Shown here piece after piece: positions 1-10,024 of a stretch of 64,000 nt of DNA. The notes under the pieces were generated by a model. The model worked only from the letters and a program-made list of their open reading frames with translations, was not told where the DNA came from and did no database searches. Position 1 is the stretch's first letter. Each line of letters opens with the position of its first letter. A program made the position numbers and the translations under genes. This DNA comes from Oerskovia enterophila (GTDB lineage: Bacteria > Actinomycetota > Actinomycetes > Actinomycetales > Cellulomonadaceae). Location of the stretch: assembly GCF_001692445.1 (NCBI RefSeq), contig NZ_MAQA01000010.1:29923-93922 (forward strand), given 5' to 3'.

Positions 1-707
1 TCCCGGATCGAGGTCGCGCGCACCCCGGTCAGGAACGTGACCCCCTGCCGCTCGAGGATCTCGCGCGCGGCGTCCGCGACGTCCTCGTCCTCCCGGACGA
101 AGACCCGCTCCGCCGACTCGAGGACCGTGACCTGCGACCCGAACTGCGCATACATGCCCGCCAGCTCGATCCCCACGTAGCCTCCGCCGATGACGACGAG
201 CCGCGCCGGGAGGTCCTCGGTCGCGATGAGCGTCGTGCTCGTTGTCACGCGTGGGTTGTCGAGCACCCCCGGGATCTTGGGGATCACGGGCTCCGAGCCC
301 GTGTCGATCACCACGGTCTCCGCGCGGATCCGCAGGAGGTCGGTTCCCGCCCGGACCTCGACCTCGCGCGGCCCCGCGAACGTCGCCCGCCCCGTCACGA
401 CGGTCACGGAGTCGATCACGTCGAGCATGTCGAAGTTCTTGCCCCGCAGCAGCGCCGTGAGGTCGGCCCTGCGGGTGACCGCTCGCGCGTACCAGTGCTT
501 CGGAGCGTCCCCCGGCCGACGCGACTCGGCGTCGTGGACGAGCGCCTTGGTCGGCACGCACCCGATGTTGATGCACGTCCCGCCGTACATCTGGTCGGAC
601 TGCTCGACCATCACGACCCGCTGGCCACGGCGCCCCATCGCCGCCGCGATGGTCTTGCCACCCTTCCCGAACCCGATGACCAGAAGGTCGACGTGCAAGG
701 CGTCCAT
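1..707 (-). CDS. RclA-like FAD-dependent pyridine nucleotide-disulfide oxidoreductase (partial, N-terminal 235 aa)
   Basis: The gene runs off the left edge, so only the FAD domain and the start of the NAD(P) domain are visible. The N-terminus has a Rossmann motif GFGKGG (12-17), then GGTCINIGCVPTK with the redox pair Cys45/Cys50 typical of class I flavin disulfide reductases, and a second dinucleotide motif GGGYVG (174-179). The stretch EQSDQMYGGTCINIGC and the following LVHDA closely resemble Escherichia coli RclA (YkgC), a hypochlorous-acid-responsive Cu(II) reductase, more than mycothione or lipoamide reductase. The ATG at 707 follows an AAGGAG 7-8 nt upstream. The family is sure; the RclA subfamily is inferred from the N-terminal motifs, and the C-terminal His-Glu dyad cannot be checked here. 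Confidence 0.85.
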   Translation of the reverse strand, partial: MDALHVDLLVIGFGKGGKTIAAAMGRRGQRVVMVEQSDQMYGGTCINIGCVPTKALVHDAESRRPGDAPKHWYARAVTRRADLTALLRGKNFDMLDVIDSVTVVTGRATFAGPREVEVRAGTDLLRIRAETVVIDTGSEPVIPKIPGVLDNPRVTTSTTLIATEDLPARLVVIGGGYVGIELAGMYAQFGSQVTVLESAERVFVREDEDVADAAREILERQGVTFLTGVRATSIR

Positions 708-973
708 GGTCTGTCTCCTTCGACGGTGCAGGCACGGGACGAGGCTGCGACGCGCCGCGTCGTGGACCCCGTCGCGACCAGTCAACCAGGGACGACCCCG
801 CGGCACAGCCGCAGACAGTGATCGGGGTCACCCCGCGACCTCGGTGCGACCCGCCGGCGTCAGCGCCCGGACAGAGGATCGACCCCTACGACCTCCCCGA
901 AAGACGGCCGACCAAACCCCTGTGATGCGCGACACAATGGACGGTCCGCCCTGCAGAAGAGGCCCAGGAAACG

Positions 974-1009
974 ACGAAGGCCGCCTCCCGTGAGGGAGAC
1001 GGCCTTCGT
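974..1009 (-). terminator. Hairpin terminator after tRNA-Ala
   Basis: Arms 974-983 and 1000-1009 are perfect 10-bp complements. They are extended by an inner CTCCC/GGGAG stem around a GTGA loop with one mismatch between the two. The hairpin begins six bases after the mature tRNA 3' end on the minus strand. No strong U-tract follows, as is usual in GC-rich actinobacteria. Confidence 0.75.
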
Positions 1010-1015
1010 GTCGGG

Positions 1016-1088
1016 TGGAGCTGAGGGGACTCGAACCCCTGACCCCCTGCATGCCATGCAGGTGCGCTACCAGCTGCGCCACAGCCCC
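1016..1088 (-). tRNA. tRNA-Ala, anticodon GGC
   Basis: The 73-nt cloverleaf reads on the minus strand. The acceptor stem is GGGGCTG/CAGCTCC with one G-U pair and discriminator A. The anticodon stem is CCTGC/GCAGG around the 7-nt loop ATGGCAT, so the anticodon is GGC (codon GCC). The T arm contains GGTTCGAGTCC. The 3' CCA is not encoded: the bases after the discriminator are CCC. It lies 60 nt downstream of the histidine phosphatase stop and may be read from the same transcript. Confidence 0.97.
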
Positions 1089-1147
1089 GAGAACCATTGC
1101 TGGTCCCGCACTTCCTTGAGGTTTTCCCCCTCGGAAGCATCGCTAGT

Positions 1148-1828
1148 TTATGCCGAAGTCGGCTGGAAAATCCAATCGGGTCCAGAGCTCCACTCGTCGA
1201 GCGAGAAGTCGGCTCCGACGTTGTGCGCGACGAGCCTCCACGAGGGGTACGCGTTCGCTCCCGAGCGCTGCAGCTGGGACCAGTGGACGTTGTTCAGTCC
1301 CGAGATCCCCCGCCAGCCCGTCGGGTCCAGACCGAGCATGGCCGTGATCGCCAACGTGATGGCCGCACCGTGCGAGACGACGACGAGCGTGTCCTTCTCG
1401 CCCAGCGCGTCGGCGTGCTCGGTGACGGCCGCGACCATGCGCGCCGCGACGTCGGCCCGCGACTCGGCGCCCGCACGAGCGGGCTCCTCGCCACGGCGCC
1501 ACGCCGCGTACTCGTCGGGCCAGCGCTCGGAGAGCTCCTCGCCCGTCATGCCCTCCCACTCGCCGAACCCGCGCTCGCGCAGACGCTCGTCGAGGGAGAC
1601 GGGCATGCCCGTCGCCTTCCCGAAGTACCCAGCCGTCTCGGCCGCACGCGTCAGGTCCGACGCGACGACGAGCGTCGGGGAGTGCGCGGCCGCGAGCGAT
1701 CGCGCCCCCTGCTCGGCCTGCCAGTGCCCGACGGCGTCCAGCGGGATGTCGACCTGCCCCTGGAGGCGCATGGCCGCGTTGTACTCGGTGCGCCCGTGGC
1801 GCAGGAAGACGACGGTGCGCGCGCTCAC
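1148..1828 (-). CDS. Histidine phosphatase family (phosphoglycerate-mutase-like) protein
   Basis: A 226-aa cytosolic phosphatase of the histidine phosphatase superfamily. The catalytic RHG motif is at 10-12 (His11). The phosphate-pocket elements SDLTRAAETA (about 57-66), GEWEG near 90 and SHG with His153 are all present, so the active site looks complete. The substrate cannot be told from sequence; actinobacterial members in this position are often annotated as phosphoglycerate mutase-like or glucosyl-3-phosphoglycerate phosphatase-like. The start is the GTG at 1828 inside the GTGA that also contains the rsfS stop, giving a 4-bp overlap and probable translational coupling. Confidence 0.93.
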   Translation of the reverse strand: MSARTVVFLRHGRTEYNAAMRLQGQVDIPLDAVGHWQAEQGARSLAAAHSPTLVVASDLTRAAETAGYFGKATGMPVSLDERLRERGFGEWEGMTGEELSERWPDEYAAWRRGEEPARAGAESRADVAARMVAAVTEHADALGEKDTLVVVSHGAAITLAITAMLGLDPTGWRGISGLNNVHWSQLQRSGANAYPSWRLVAHNVGADFSLDEWSSGPDWIFQPTSA

Positions 1829-2271
1829 GCCTGCGTGTCCTCCGCGAGGTAGATGGCGCCGTCGTCCGAGGCGTCGGCACCCTCGGCGCTCGACGACCCG
1901 TCTCCGCCACGCGCGTCCTCGGGCAGCTCGATGACCGGGCAGTCCTTCCACAGGCGCTCGAGCGCGTAGTAGACCCGGTCCTCGGCGTGCTGGACGTGCA
2001 CGACGATGTCGCCGAAGTCCAGCAGGACCCAGCGGGCCTCCGCCTTGCCCTCGCGACGGATCGGCTTGACGCCGACCTTGTGCAGCTCTTCCTCGACCGC
2101 GTCCACGATCGCGGACACCTGCCGCTCGCTCGTCCCCGAGGCGATGAGGAAGACGTCCGTGAGCACGAGCTGCTCACTGACGTCCAGGGCGATGATCTCT
2201 TCGGCCTTGCGGTCCGATGCGGCGCGAGCCGCAATCACCGCAAGCTCGACAGCGCGTTCCGTTGCAGTCAC
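1825..2271 (-). CDS. rsfS: Ribosomal silencing factor RsfS
   Basis: A 148-aa RsfS/Iojap/DUF143 family protein. It binds ribosomal protein uL14 and blocks joining of the subunits in stationary phase or starvation. The core contains ALDVSEQLVLTDVFLIASG and the later GKAEARWVLLDFGDIVVHV block, which are the family's conserved segments. About 35 extra residues at the C-terminus, rich in Ser, Asp and Glu, go beyond the family core. I chose the GTG at 2271 because CGGAGAG lies just upstream and the longer open frame upstream of it has no family similarity. Its neighbour upstream is the Pro/Ala-rich membrane protein after nadD, in the usual actinobacterial nadD-rsfS neighbourhood. Confidence 0.95.
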   Translation of the reverse strand: MTATERAVELAVIAARAASDRKAEEIIALDVSEQLVLTDVFLIASGTSERQVSAIVDAVEEELHKVGVKPIRREGKAEARWVLLDFGDIVVHVQHAEDRVYYALERLWKDCPVIELPEDARGGDGSSSAEGADASDDGAIYLAEDTQA

Positions 2272-2299
2272 GACTCTCCGTTGTGTGTTCCGAGGCCTG

Positions 2300-3352
2300 T
2301 CAGGAGGACAGGCCGACGTGTGGGTGGGTGGCACTGGCCACGATCTCGCCGGGGGTGGCGGCTGCGGCCTCTGCAGAGCTGCCCTTGAGGAGCATCTGCC
2401 AGATCAGCAGGCCGAGCACGAACGCGACGGCGATCAGGATCAGGTAGTGGAGCCAGGTGTAGGCGTGGCCCGGGGGACGTTCGTCCTCGTCGAGCTCGTC
2501 GTCCGTGGCACGACGGCCTGCAGCGACCGGGCGCGCACCGCCGGCCGGAGGGAAGGGCGAGTCGTCCTGCTCCTCGCGCGCGGCCGCCGGCGCACCGAAC
2601 GGAGGGGGAGGCGCTGCAGCCGACCCCGCCGCGGCCCCCGTGGTCACGGTCTCCCAGGGAAGTGCCGGAGGCGCCTCGCCCCCCGGAGGCTGGGTCGGCG
2701 CAGGGGCGGGCGCGGCAGGTGCGGTCGCCTGCTGCCAGGGCAGCGTGGGCTGCGCGGGCGCCGGCGTCGCCGCAGCCCGCGGCGTCTCGGAGGGCTGGAT
2801 GCGCGAGGACACGGACTCGCGGGCCGGGGCCGCGGCCTGAGACGACGGGAACGGCGAGGGAGCAGGCGCTGCGGGCGGTGCGGCCTGGGGAGCCGGCGTG
2901 GGCCGCGAGGCCGGGGCCTCGAACGGAGACGGCGCCGTCGACGGCGCCCGCATGCTCTGACGGACCGGGGGTGTCATCCCTGCCGGCGGTGCCTGGTTCG
3001 GTCGGATCGCGACGTGCTCGACGGTCTCCTGGATCGGCGTGAGCCGGCCCGTCTGGTCGACTCCTCGCATGCCGCCCGTCATGGAGGGCGGACGCACGAC
3101 CGGCGCCTGACTCGGGAAGCCGTCGCCCGCCGTCGGGCCGACCGGCTCACGCATCGAGCGGCGCGAGGGTGGCGGTCCTGCCGGCGCAACCGGGGCCTCC
3201 GGCGCGGGAGCGGGTGCCGGCGGCGGGAACCCGCCCGAGGCGGGCGGGGCGGAGGCGGCGGCCTGCTCGGCTGCGGCGGCCTCGCGCTCGCGGATCTCTC
3301 GGCGCGTCAAGGGACGGACGGGCTGCATGCTGCCCCCGTGCTGATCACTCAT
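2300..3352 (-). CDS. Pro/Ala-rich single-pass membrane protein, function unknown
   Basis: A 350-aa protein I cannot assign to a functional family. The N-terminus has [14 protein letters not shown], a motif seen at the start of many actinobacterial envelope proteins. It is followed by about 250 residues of low-complexity Pro/Ala/Ser sequence with repeated SMRxP and LPW elements, and an acidic stretch [10 protein letters not shown]. There is one hydrophobic helix at about 303-321 and a 29-residue Ala-rich tail. No signal peptide is seen, so the long N-terminal part is probably cytoplasmic. The ATG at 3352 overlaps the nadD stop by 8 bp. It lies between nadD and rsfS, where many actinobacteria carry a LytR-CpsA-Psr gene. 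Confidence 0.8.
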   Translation of the reverse strand: MSDQHGGSMQPVRPLTRREIREREAAAAEQAAASAPPASGGFPPPAPAPAPEAPVAPAGPPPSRRSMREPVGPTAGDGFPSQAPVVRPPSMTGGMRGVDQTGRLTPIQETVEHVAIRPNQAPPAGMTPPVRQSMRAPSTAPSPFEAPASRPTPAPQAAPPAAPAPSPFPSSQAAAPARESVSSRIQPSETPRAAATPAPAQPTLPWQQATAPAAPAPAPTQPPGGEAPPALPWETVTTGAAAGSAAAPPPPFGAPAAAREEQDDSPFPPAGGARPVAAGRRATDDELDEDERPPGHAYTWLHYLILIAVAFVLGLLIWQMLLKGSSAEAAAATPGEIVASATHPHVGLSS

Positions 3353-3950
3353 GGTGCTGACCTCTATACAGACCGTGCTTCGCGATGTACTGGACGACAC
3401 CGTCCGGTACCAGATACCAGACCGGCTGGCCGGCCTCCGCCCGCTGCCGACAGTCCGTCGACGAGATGGCGAGCGCGGGGATCTCCAGCGTGGAGACGAC
3501 CCCCGGCGGCAGTCCCTCGACGCTGAGCTGATGACCCGGACGGGAGACCGCCACGAAGTGTGCCATCTTCCACAGGTCGTCGGCATCCTTCCAGGTCAGC
3601 ATCTGCTCGATCGCGTCCGCTCCCGAGATGAAGAAGAGGTCCGCGTCCGGGCGCTGCGCGCGCAGGTCGCGCAGCGTGTCGACCGTGTAGGTGAGCCCCG
3701 GTCGGTCGACGTCCACCCGGCTGACCGTGAACCGTGGGTTCGAGGCCGTCGCGATGACCGTCATCAGGTAGCGGTGCTCGGGAGCCGTGACCTTCTGGTG
3801 CTGCTTGAAGCTGGGCTTGCCCGTGGGGACGAAGACGACCTCGTCGAGACCGAAACGGGCTGCTGCCTCGCTCGCCGCGACGAGGTGGCCGTGGTGGATG
3901 GGGTCGAACGTGCCGCCCATCACCCCGAGCCGGGGCCTGCTCGAGGTCAT
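3345..3950 (-). CDS. nadD: Nicotinate-nucleotide adenylyltransferase
   Basis: A 201-aa enzyme that adenylates nicotinate mononucleotide to deamido-NAD in NAD synthesis. The N-terminus [15 protein letters not shown] contains the nucleotidyltransferase HxGH motif (His19-His22). The second signature SSTDCR (about 163-168) is the family's ISSTxxR nucleotide-binding motif. The length is typical. The start is uncertain: ATG at 3950 is preferred because a weak GGTGGA lies upstream. A GTG at 3965, only 11 bp after the 51-aa gene, would add five residues and could be used by translational coupling. Confidence 0.95.
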   Translation of the reverse strand: MTSSRPRLGVMGGTFDPIHHGHLVAASEAAARFGLDEVVFVPTGKPSFKQHQKVTAPEHRYLMTVIATASNPRFTVSRVDVDRPGLTYTVDTLRDLRAQRPDADLFFISGADAIEQMLTWKDADDLWKMAHFVAVSRPGHQLSVEGLPPGVVSTLEIPALAISSTDCRQRAEAGQPVWYLVPDGVVQYIAKHGLYRGQHHE

Positions 3951-3976
3951 GTCCGACGAGTCCACCAGCGACCGGG

Positions 3977-4132
3977 TCAGTGGCGGGTACCGACGCTACG
4001 GAAGGCGTAGGTCACGAGGAGGAGACCGATGAGCACACCGAACCCGACGATGCCGAACCCGATCGGCGGGATCGGAAGGTGGGTGACGGCCTCGGCGTTC
4101 TCCTGGGCAACCTGTGCGGCAGCAGCGAGCAC
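3977..4132 (-). CDS. Conserved small membrane protein, 51 aa
   Basis: A short gene read on the minus strand between proA and nadD. The GTG start at 4132 is preceded by a perfect AGGAGG with a 5-nt spacer, and the frame stays open to TGA at 3977. The protein begins [20 protein letters not shown], followed by a Pro/Gly-rich turn, one hydrophobic helix (about 26-42) and a basic end RSVGTRH. It has one membrane segment and a short positively charged cytoplasmic tail. No function is known to me; the strong Shine-Dalgarno and its place in the nadD operon support it being real. Confidence 0.8.
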   Translation of the reverse strand: MLAAAAQVAQENAEAVTHLPIPPIGFGIVGFGVLIGLLLVTYAFRSVGTRH

Positions 4133-4245
4133 GATGTCCTCCTACTAGTTCTGGTACGTGGTGCGTGGATCAGTGGATGACCGGCGCCGGGCGCCGATCG
4201 TCGTCCAGTCTCTCACGGTCGTGCTGGACGCAGGGCAGCCTGTGA

Positions 4246-5595
4246 TCAGGGACGCACGTGGCCGTCGCCGTGGACGACCCACTTGGTCGTCGTGAGCTCG
4301 GCCAGGCCCATGGGCCCGCGCGCGTGCAGCTTCTGGGTCGAGATCCCGATCTCCGCGCCGAGCCCGAACTGGGCCCCGTCGGTGAAACGGGTCGAGGCGT
4401 TGACCATGATCGCGGCCGAGTCGAGCTCGGCGACGAAGCGCTCGGACGAGGCCAGGTCGCGCGTGACGATGGCCTCGGTGTGCCCCGACGTCCAGGTGCG
4501 GATGTGCTCGAGCGCGGCGTCGAGGTCCGGGACGACACGCACCGCGATCTCCGGCGCGAGGTACTCGCGCGCCCAGTCGTCGTCGGTCGCAGCGAGCACC
4601 TCGACACCCGCGGGAGCGAGCTCCGCGGTGCGCGCGTCGCCGTGCAGCACGACCCCGGCCCCGTCGAGCGCGGCGAGCGCCGAGGGCAGGAACTCGGGGG
4701 CCGCGTCGGCGTGGACCAGCAGCGTCTCGGCGGCGTTGCAGACCCCGACGCGCTGCGTCTTGGAGTTGAGCAGGATCGCGAGCGCGCTCGCCTGGTCCGC
4801 CGAGGCGTCCACGTAGACGTGGCAGTTGCCGACGCCCGTCTCGATCACGGGAACGGTCGACTCGCGCACGACCGTCTGGATGAGGTCTGCTCCGCCGCGC
4901 GGCACCAGCACGTCGACCAGGCCGCGCGCGTGCATGAGCGCGACGGCGCCCGGACGCCCGTGCCGGTCGATGGACTGGACGAGGTCTGCGGGCAGCCCCT
5001 GGGCCTCGAGCGCACGCCCGAGCACGTCGACGATGACCTCGTTCGAGGCCGCCGCGGCCGAGCCGCCGCGCAGGATCACGGCGTTGCCGCTCTTGAGCGC
5101 GAGGCCCGCCGCGTCCACGGTCACGTTGGGGCGCGCCTCGTAGATCATCCCGACGACGCCCATGGGCACGCGGACCTGTCGCAGGCGCAGGCCGTTGGGC
5201 AGGGTCGAGCCCCGCACGACCTCGCCGACCGGGTCCGGCAACGACGCGAGGTCGCGCAGCGCGTCGGCGATCGCGGCGATCCGCTCAGGGGTCAGCGCGA
5301 GGCGGTCGAGGAGACCGGCGGACGTGCCGTTCTCGCGGCCACGCTCGAGGTCCTGCGCATTGGCCGTGACGATCTCCTCGGTCGCCTCGACCAGCGCGTC
5401 GGCCAGCGCGAGCAGCGCAGCGTCCTTGGTCGCGCGCGTGGCGGTCGCGAGCGTGCGCGAGGCCGTCTTGGCGCGGCGCGCCGTCGCCTCGACGGCCTCC
5501 GCGACCGTGGGGGCCGGGGTGCCGGGCGCCTGCGGGGCACCTGTGGCGGTGGTCGCGGTCTGGTCGAGGTCCGAGTCGGGGATCAGCGCGGTCAT
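4246..5595 (-). CDS. proA: Glutamate-5-semialdehyde dehydrogenase (gamma-glutamyl phosphate reductase)
   Basis: A 449-aa NADPH-dependent enzyme that reduces gamma-glutamyl phosphate to glutamate 5-semialdehyde, step two of proline synthesis. The catalytic cysteine is Cys286 in [13 protein letters not shown]. The NADPH-binding [13 protein letters not shown] and the [12 protein letters not shown] segment are present. The N-terminus has about 28 extra residues rich in Thr, Ala and Pro before the family core. Its usual partner proB is about 9.6 kb away in the same orientation, separated by a transport/oxidoreductase block. The ATG at 5595 has a TAGGCT hexamer 6 nt upstream and no Shine-Dalgarno, so the mRNA is probably leaderless. 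Confidence 0.97.
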   Translation of the reverse strand: MTALIPDSDLDQTATTATGAPQAPGTPAPTVAEAVEATARRAKTASRTLATATRATKDAALLALADALVEATEEIVTANAQDLERGRENGTSAGLLDRLALTPERIAAIADALRDLASLPDPVGEVVRGSTLPNGLRLRQVRVPMGVVGMIYEARPNVTVDAAGLALKSGNAVILRGGSAAAASNEVIVDVLGRALEAQGLPADLVQSIDRHGRPGAVALMHARGLVDVLVPRGGADLIQTVVRESTVPVIETGVGNCHVYVDASADQASALAILLNSKTQRVGVCNAAETLLVHADAAPEFLPSALAALDGAGVVLHGDARTAELAPAGVEVLAATDDDWAREYLAPEIAVRVVPDLDAALEHIRTWTSGHTEAIVTRDLASSERFVAELDSAAIMVNASTRFTDGAQFGLGAEIGISTQKLHARGPMGLAELTTTKWVVHGDGHVRP

Positions 5596-5601
5596 GCGAC
5601 G

Positions 5602-5607
5602 AGCCTA
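5602..5607 (-). promoter_or_regulatory. Probable leaderless -10 element of proA
   Basis: TAGGCT on the minus strand ends 6 nt before the proA ATG, which would place the transcription start at the initiation codon. No convincing -35 hexamer is visible. Confidence 0.55.
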
Positions 5608-5653
5608 CGTCGCACGAGCCGAGCCTGTCTGCGGCGTCCGGGGACTGAGGTGG

Positions 5654-6655
<1,002 letters not shown>

Positions 6656-6741
6656 GCGCGCATGCGATCACCCCGAGGGCCGGAGGACAAGGCCTGCGCC
6701 CGTTCTTCCCACCGTTCGAGAACTGGTGTCGACCGAGAGGC

Positions 6742-8207
6742 TCACGCAGGCTGCAGCGCGGCCTCGGCTGCGGGGCTCCCGGCTCGGGCCCGACGGCGGC
6801 GCGCCAGCACGTCGTCGAGCACCGAGCACACCGTGGCCGCCACAGCAAGGAGCGCGGTCACGACGACCGCGCCCGCGAGCGCCGCATCGTGCCCTGCCGG
6901 GCTCGCGGCGGCGCCGACGAACGCGCCGGTCATCGCGGCGATGCACACGGTCGCGGAGAGCCGCTGGGAGACCTGGAGCATCCCGGCCGCGACGCCGTGC
7001 TGCCCGGTCGGCGCCTGGTCGAGCGTGAGGGCCTGGTTGGTCGAGATGCTCAGGCCGCCCGTCACCCCGGTGAGCACCTGCCCGACGACGAGGCTCGCCA
7101 CCACGAACCGGTCCGGCAGGAGCAGCACGGCGAGGAGGAGTGCGACCGCGACCGGGATCTTGGCCCCGACCGCGGCGGTGACCCCCGCGCGGCCGAAGCG
7201 TCGCACGAGCCGCCACGAGAGGTGGGCCGCGACGACCGACGCCAGGGCGCCAGGGGTCGTGGCGAGCCCGGCCTGGAGCGGGGTGAGCCCAGCCCCCTCC
7301 TGGAGATAGATCATGAGGACCGCCGAGAACCCGAGCGCCGAGCCGAACGTGAACGTCGCCACGAGACAGCCGAGCGCGAAGCCCGGCGCCCGGAGCAGCT
7401 CGGGCGACAGGACCGGAGTCCGCCCCGAGCGGGAGTAGCGGCGCTCCCACCACACGAGGGTCGTCGCGCCCACCACGGCGGCCGCACCCCACGACGCCCG
7501 TCCCGCGACCGAACCGGGCAGGACGAACGGCACGAGGAGCCCGAGCGCCGTCACCGAGAGGAGCGCGAGGCCCACCGGGTCGATCCCGGGCGCCGACCTG
7601 AGCGGACGGCCGGCGCGCGGCACGAAGCGTGCGCACAGCGCCGCGGCCGCGAGCGCGAACGGGAGGGTCAGGACCAGGGAGATCCGCCAGCCCGCTGGAC
7701 CTGCCGCGGCGAGCACGACCCACCGACGAGCGGGGCGATCACGGCGGCGAACGCGCCCGTCGAGGCGTAGGAACCCAGGCTGCGCGCTCGCGCGGGGCCG
7801 TCGAAGTGGTCCTGGAGCAGCCCGATGACCTGCGGGTTGGCCATGCCTGCCCCCACTCCCTGGACCAGTCGCGCGACGACGAGCACGTCGGCGTCCTGCG
7901 CGCTCGCCCCGACGAGGCTCGTCAGGGCGAACAGCACGAGACCGGCCACGAGGAACCACGGGCGTCCGTAACGGTCGCCCAGTCTCCCCGCCGGGACGAG
8001 CGCGAGTCCGAACGTCAACGAGTACCCCGCGAGGATCCACTGGAGCTGGACCGTGCTCGCCCCGAGCCCGTCGCGCAGAGCGGGCGCGGCGACCGTGAGC
8101 ACCGCGGAGTCGAGGAGCGTCGCGAATCCCGTGACGAGGCACACGACCAGGACGCGGGTCTGGAGCGGGGTGCGGGTGGGGACGACGGGAACGAGCCGTC
8201 TCGACAT
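6742..8207 (-). pseudogene. MFS drug-exporter-type transporter interrupted by a -1 frameshift
   Basis: The first part reads from ATG 8207 (MSRRLVPVVPTRTPLQ) through helices and the MFS motif GRLGDRYGRPW to FAAVIAPLVGG. At 7719-7721 a run of only three G (CCC on the plus strand) shifts the frame, and the original frame then stops within about 18 codons. Inserting one G restores [18 protein letters not shown] and joins it smoothly to the second part, which runs to 6742 with eight or more further membrane helices. The repaired length, about 488 aa with 14 helices, fits the DHA2 (EmrB/QacA-type) drug:H+ antiporters. It is either a recent pseudogene or a homopolymer sequencing error. Confidence 0.85.
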
Positions 8208-8280
8208 GGTGTGCTCTGCTCCGTGGTGGTCGTCGGCCCGCCGACCGCGGGACCGTGGTTCGGACGACGGTCGGGACGCG

Positions 8281-8318
8281 CCCGGTGGGACCGCCCCGGA
8301 CGGAGCGGTCCCACCGGG
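8281..8318 (-). terminator. Terminator of the LLM/ABC importer operon
   Basis: A perfect 14-bp stem, CCCGGTGGGACCGC (8281-8294) with its complement at 8305-8318 and a 10-nt loop, begins 11 nt after the stop of the solute-binding protein. It closes the minus-strand operon that starts at 14876. Confidence 0.8.
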
Positions 8319-8328
8319 ACCCGGGATG

Positions 8329-9969
8329 CTAGTCGGCGTCCTTCCAGGTGCTGACGAGCGAGTCGAGCCGGGAGTCGGCACCGAACGTGAGCCCGTGCAC
8401 GGTCGGCTGGGTGCCGATCACGCTCGTGAGCTCGTGCACCGGGATCTGGTAGTACTGGCTCGCGAGGCGCTCCTGGGCCTGCGCCAGGATCTCCGCGCGC
8501 TCGGCCGGGTCGCCGGCGGCCAGCTGGGCCTGGAGCAGAGCCTCGAGCTCAGGGTCGGTGATGCGCGGGTAGTTCGTCGCGCCGGTCGAGAAGGCCGTCC
8601 GCAGGATGTCCCCGTCGGCACGGGACTGGTTGTGCCAGGCGAAGTCGTAGTCCCCGCCCTGCTGGCGCTCGAGGAACTCCGGCACGGTCCCGCCTTCGAG
8701 GGTGATCTCGATGCCGACCGCCTTGAGCTGCTGCTGGAGGAGCTCGAGCGACGTCTGGTTCGGGCCGAAGTTCGTGATCCACGCGACCTTGAGGGACAGC
8801 TTCTGCCCGTCCTTCTCGCGGACGCCGTCGGAGCCGACCGTCCACCCGGCCTGGTCCAGGAGCTTCTCGGCCTTGGCACGGTCGAACGCGAAGTACGAGC
8901 TCTGGTCGGCCCAGCCGGGTGTGGTGCTCGCGAGGACGCTCGTCGCGACCGCGAAGCTCCCGTTGAGCGACGTGTCCCTGATCTCCTCGGCATCGATCGC
9001 GAAGGAGATCGCCTCGCGCACCTCGACGTCCGACACGATGGGGCGCGAGTTGTTGAAGTAGACGCCGAACACGTTGCCCGGGTTGGCACGGCTGATCACC
9101 GGGAAGCCGCTGGTCTCGAGCGTCTCGATGTCGGTCGGCTGGATCCCTCCGGCGACGTCGACCTGGTCGGACGTCAGGCTGCCGGTGCGCACACCCGCCT
9201 CGGGGACCACCTGGAACGTGACCTTCTCGAGGTGCGGGGCACCGTCGTTGCCCAGCGCGGAAGGTGCCCAGGCGTACTCGGCGCGCTGCGCCAGGACCGT
9301 CTCGACGTCCTTGGTGTACGACTCGAGGACGAACGGACCGGTGCCGACGACCCCTTCTCCCGTCGCCCGGTCGTCGAACGGGATCGCGACCGTCGACGCG
9401 GCGACGATCCCCAGGGCGGGCGACGCCGTCGAGCTGGGGAAGGCCGCGTTGGGCGTCGCGAAGTCGACCTCGACGGTGTCGTCGTCGATCACGTTCGTCC
9501 CTTCGTAGCCCACGAAAGAGCTGAGCGCGCCGCTCTTCGCCCCTGCCGCCACGATGTCGTCGAAGGTCCCCTTGACCTCGGCCGCCGTCAGGGGCGTGCC
9601 GTCGGAGAACGTGACGTCGTCACGCAGCTCGAACGTGAAGGTCGTGGCGTCCGCGTTGGCGCTCCAGCTCGTCGCGAGCCACGGTTCGAGCTCGTTCGTG
9701 TCCGGGTTCTGGTAGAGCAGCGAGTCCACGATCTGCCGGGTGACGTAGAGGGTGTCGTTGCCCGACCCCGTGCCGGAGGGGTTGAGCGAGATCGGGTCGT
9801 TCCCGATCGCGAAGGTGAGCTCACCTCCGTCGACCGGGCCCGAGGTCGAGGCCGAGACGTCGTCCGCGGCCGAGCCGGTCCCGGTCCCCCCACCGCACGC
9901 GGTCAGGGCAAGGGTGGCGGCGACGGACGTCGCGAGGGCGGTTCCTCCCCGTCGGATACGTGCGTTCAT
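8329..9969 (-). CDS. Peptide/nickel-type (family 5) ABC transporter substrate-binding lipoprotein
   Basis: A 546-aa extracytoplasmic receptor of solute-binding family 5 (OppA/DppA fold). The signal peptide ends in the lipobox LTAC with Cys25 as the lipid-anchored residue, followed by a Gly/Ser/Thr-rich linker. The mature protein has family hallmarks such as LTFAIGNDPISLNPS, the LATSWSANADATTFTFELRD block and DGTPLTAAEV. It is the last gene of the operon LLM monooxygenase / two permeases / fused ATPase / receptor, an unusual order because receptors normally come first. ATG 9969 follows AAGGAG. The ligand is not evident; the operon resembles the KPN_01854-01858 type, whose receptors form a subfamily of their own. 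Confidence 0.93.
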   Translation of the reverse strand: MNARIRRGGTALATSVAATLALTACGGGTGTGSAADDVSASTSGPVDGGELTFAIGNDPISLNPSGTGSGNDTLYVTRQIVDSLLYQNPDTNELEPWLATSWSANADATTFTFELRDDVTFSDGTPLTAAEVKGTFDDIVAAGAKSGALSSFVGYEGTNVIDDDTVEVDFATPNAAFPSSTASPALGIVAASTVAIPFDDRATGEGVVGTGPFVLESYTKDVETVLAQRAEYAWAPSALGNDGAPHLEKVTFQVVPEAGVRTGSLTSDQVDVAGGIQPTDIETLETSGFPVISRANPGNVFGVYFNNSRPIVSDVEVREAISFAIDAEEIRDTSLNGSFAVATSVLASTTPGWADQSSYFAFDRAKAEKLLDQAGWTVGSDGVREKDGQKLSLKVAWITNFGPNQTSLELLQQQLKAVGIEITLEGGTVPEFLERQQGGDYDFAWHNQSRADGDILRTAFSTGATNYPRITDPELEALLQAQLAAGDPAERAEILAQAQERLASQYYQIPVHELTSVIGTQPTVHGLTFGADSRLDSLVSTWKDAD

Positions 9970-10024
9970 GATTCTCCTTCGTCGTGGACCGAGGTCCGGT
10001 GGTGGGTGGTGCGGAAAGCGCGGG

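Noticed and set aside
1016..1088. tRNA-Ala as a phage or island attachment site
   Set aside because: No integrase gene and no duplicated tRNA 3' end were found in the window.
2006..3526. A 506-codon plus-strand open frame opposite rsfS and the Pro/Ala-rich gene
   Set aside because: It is Arg/Gly-rich antisense sequence produced by GC-rich codon bias; the minus strand has real genes with start sites and family similarity.
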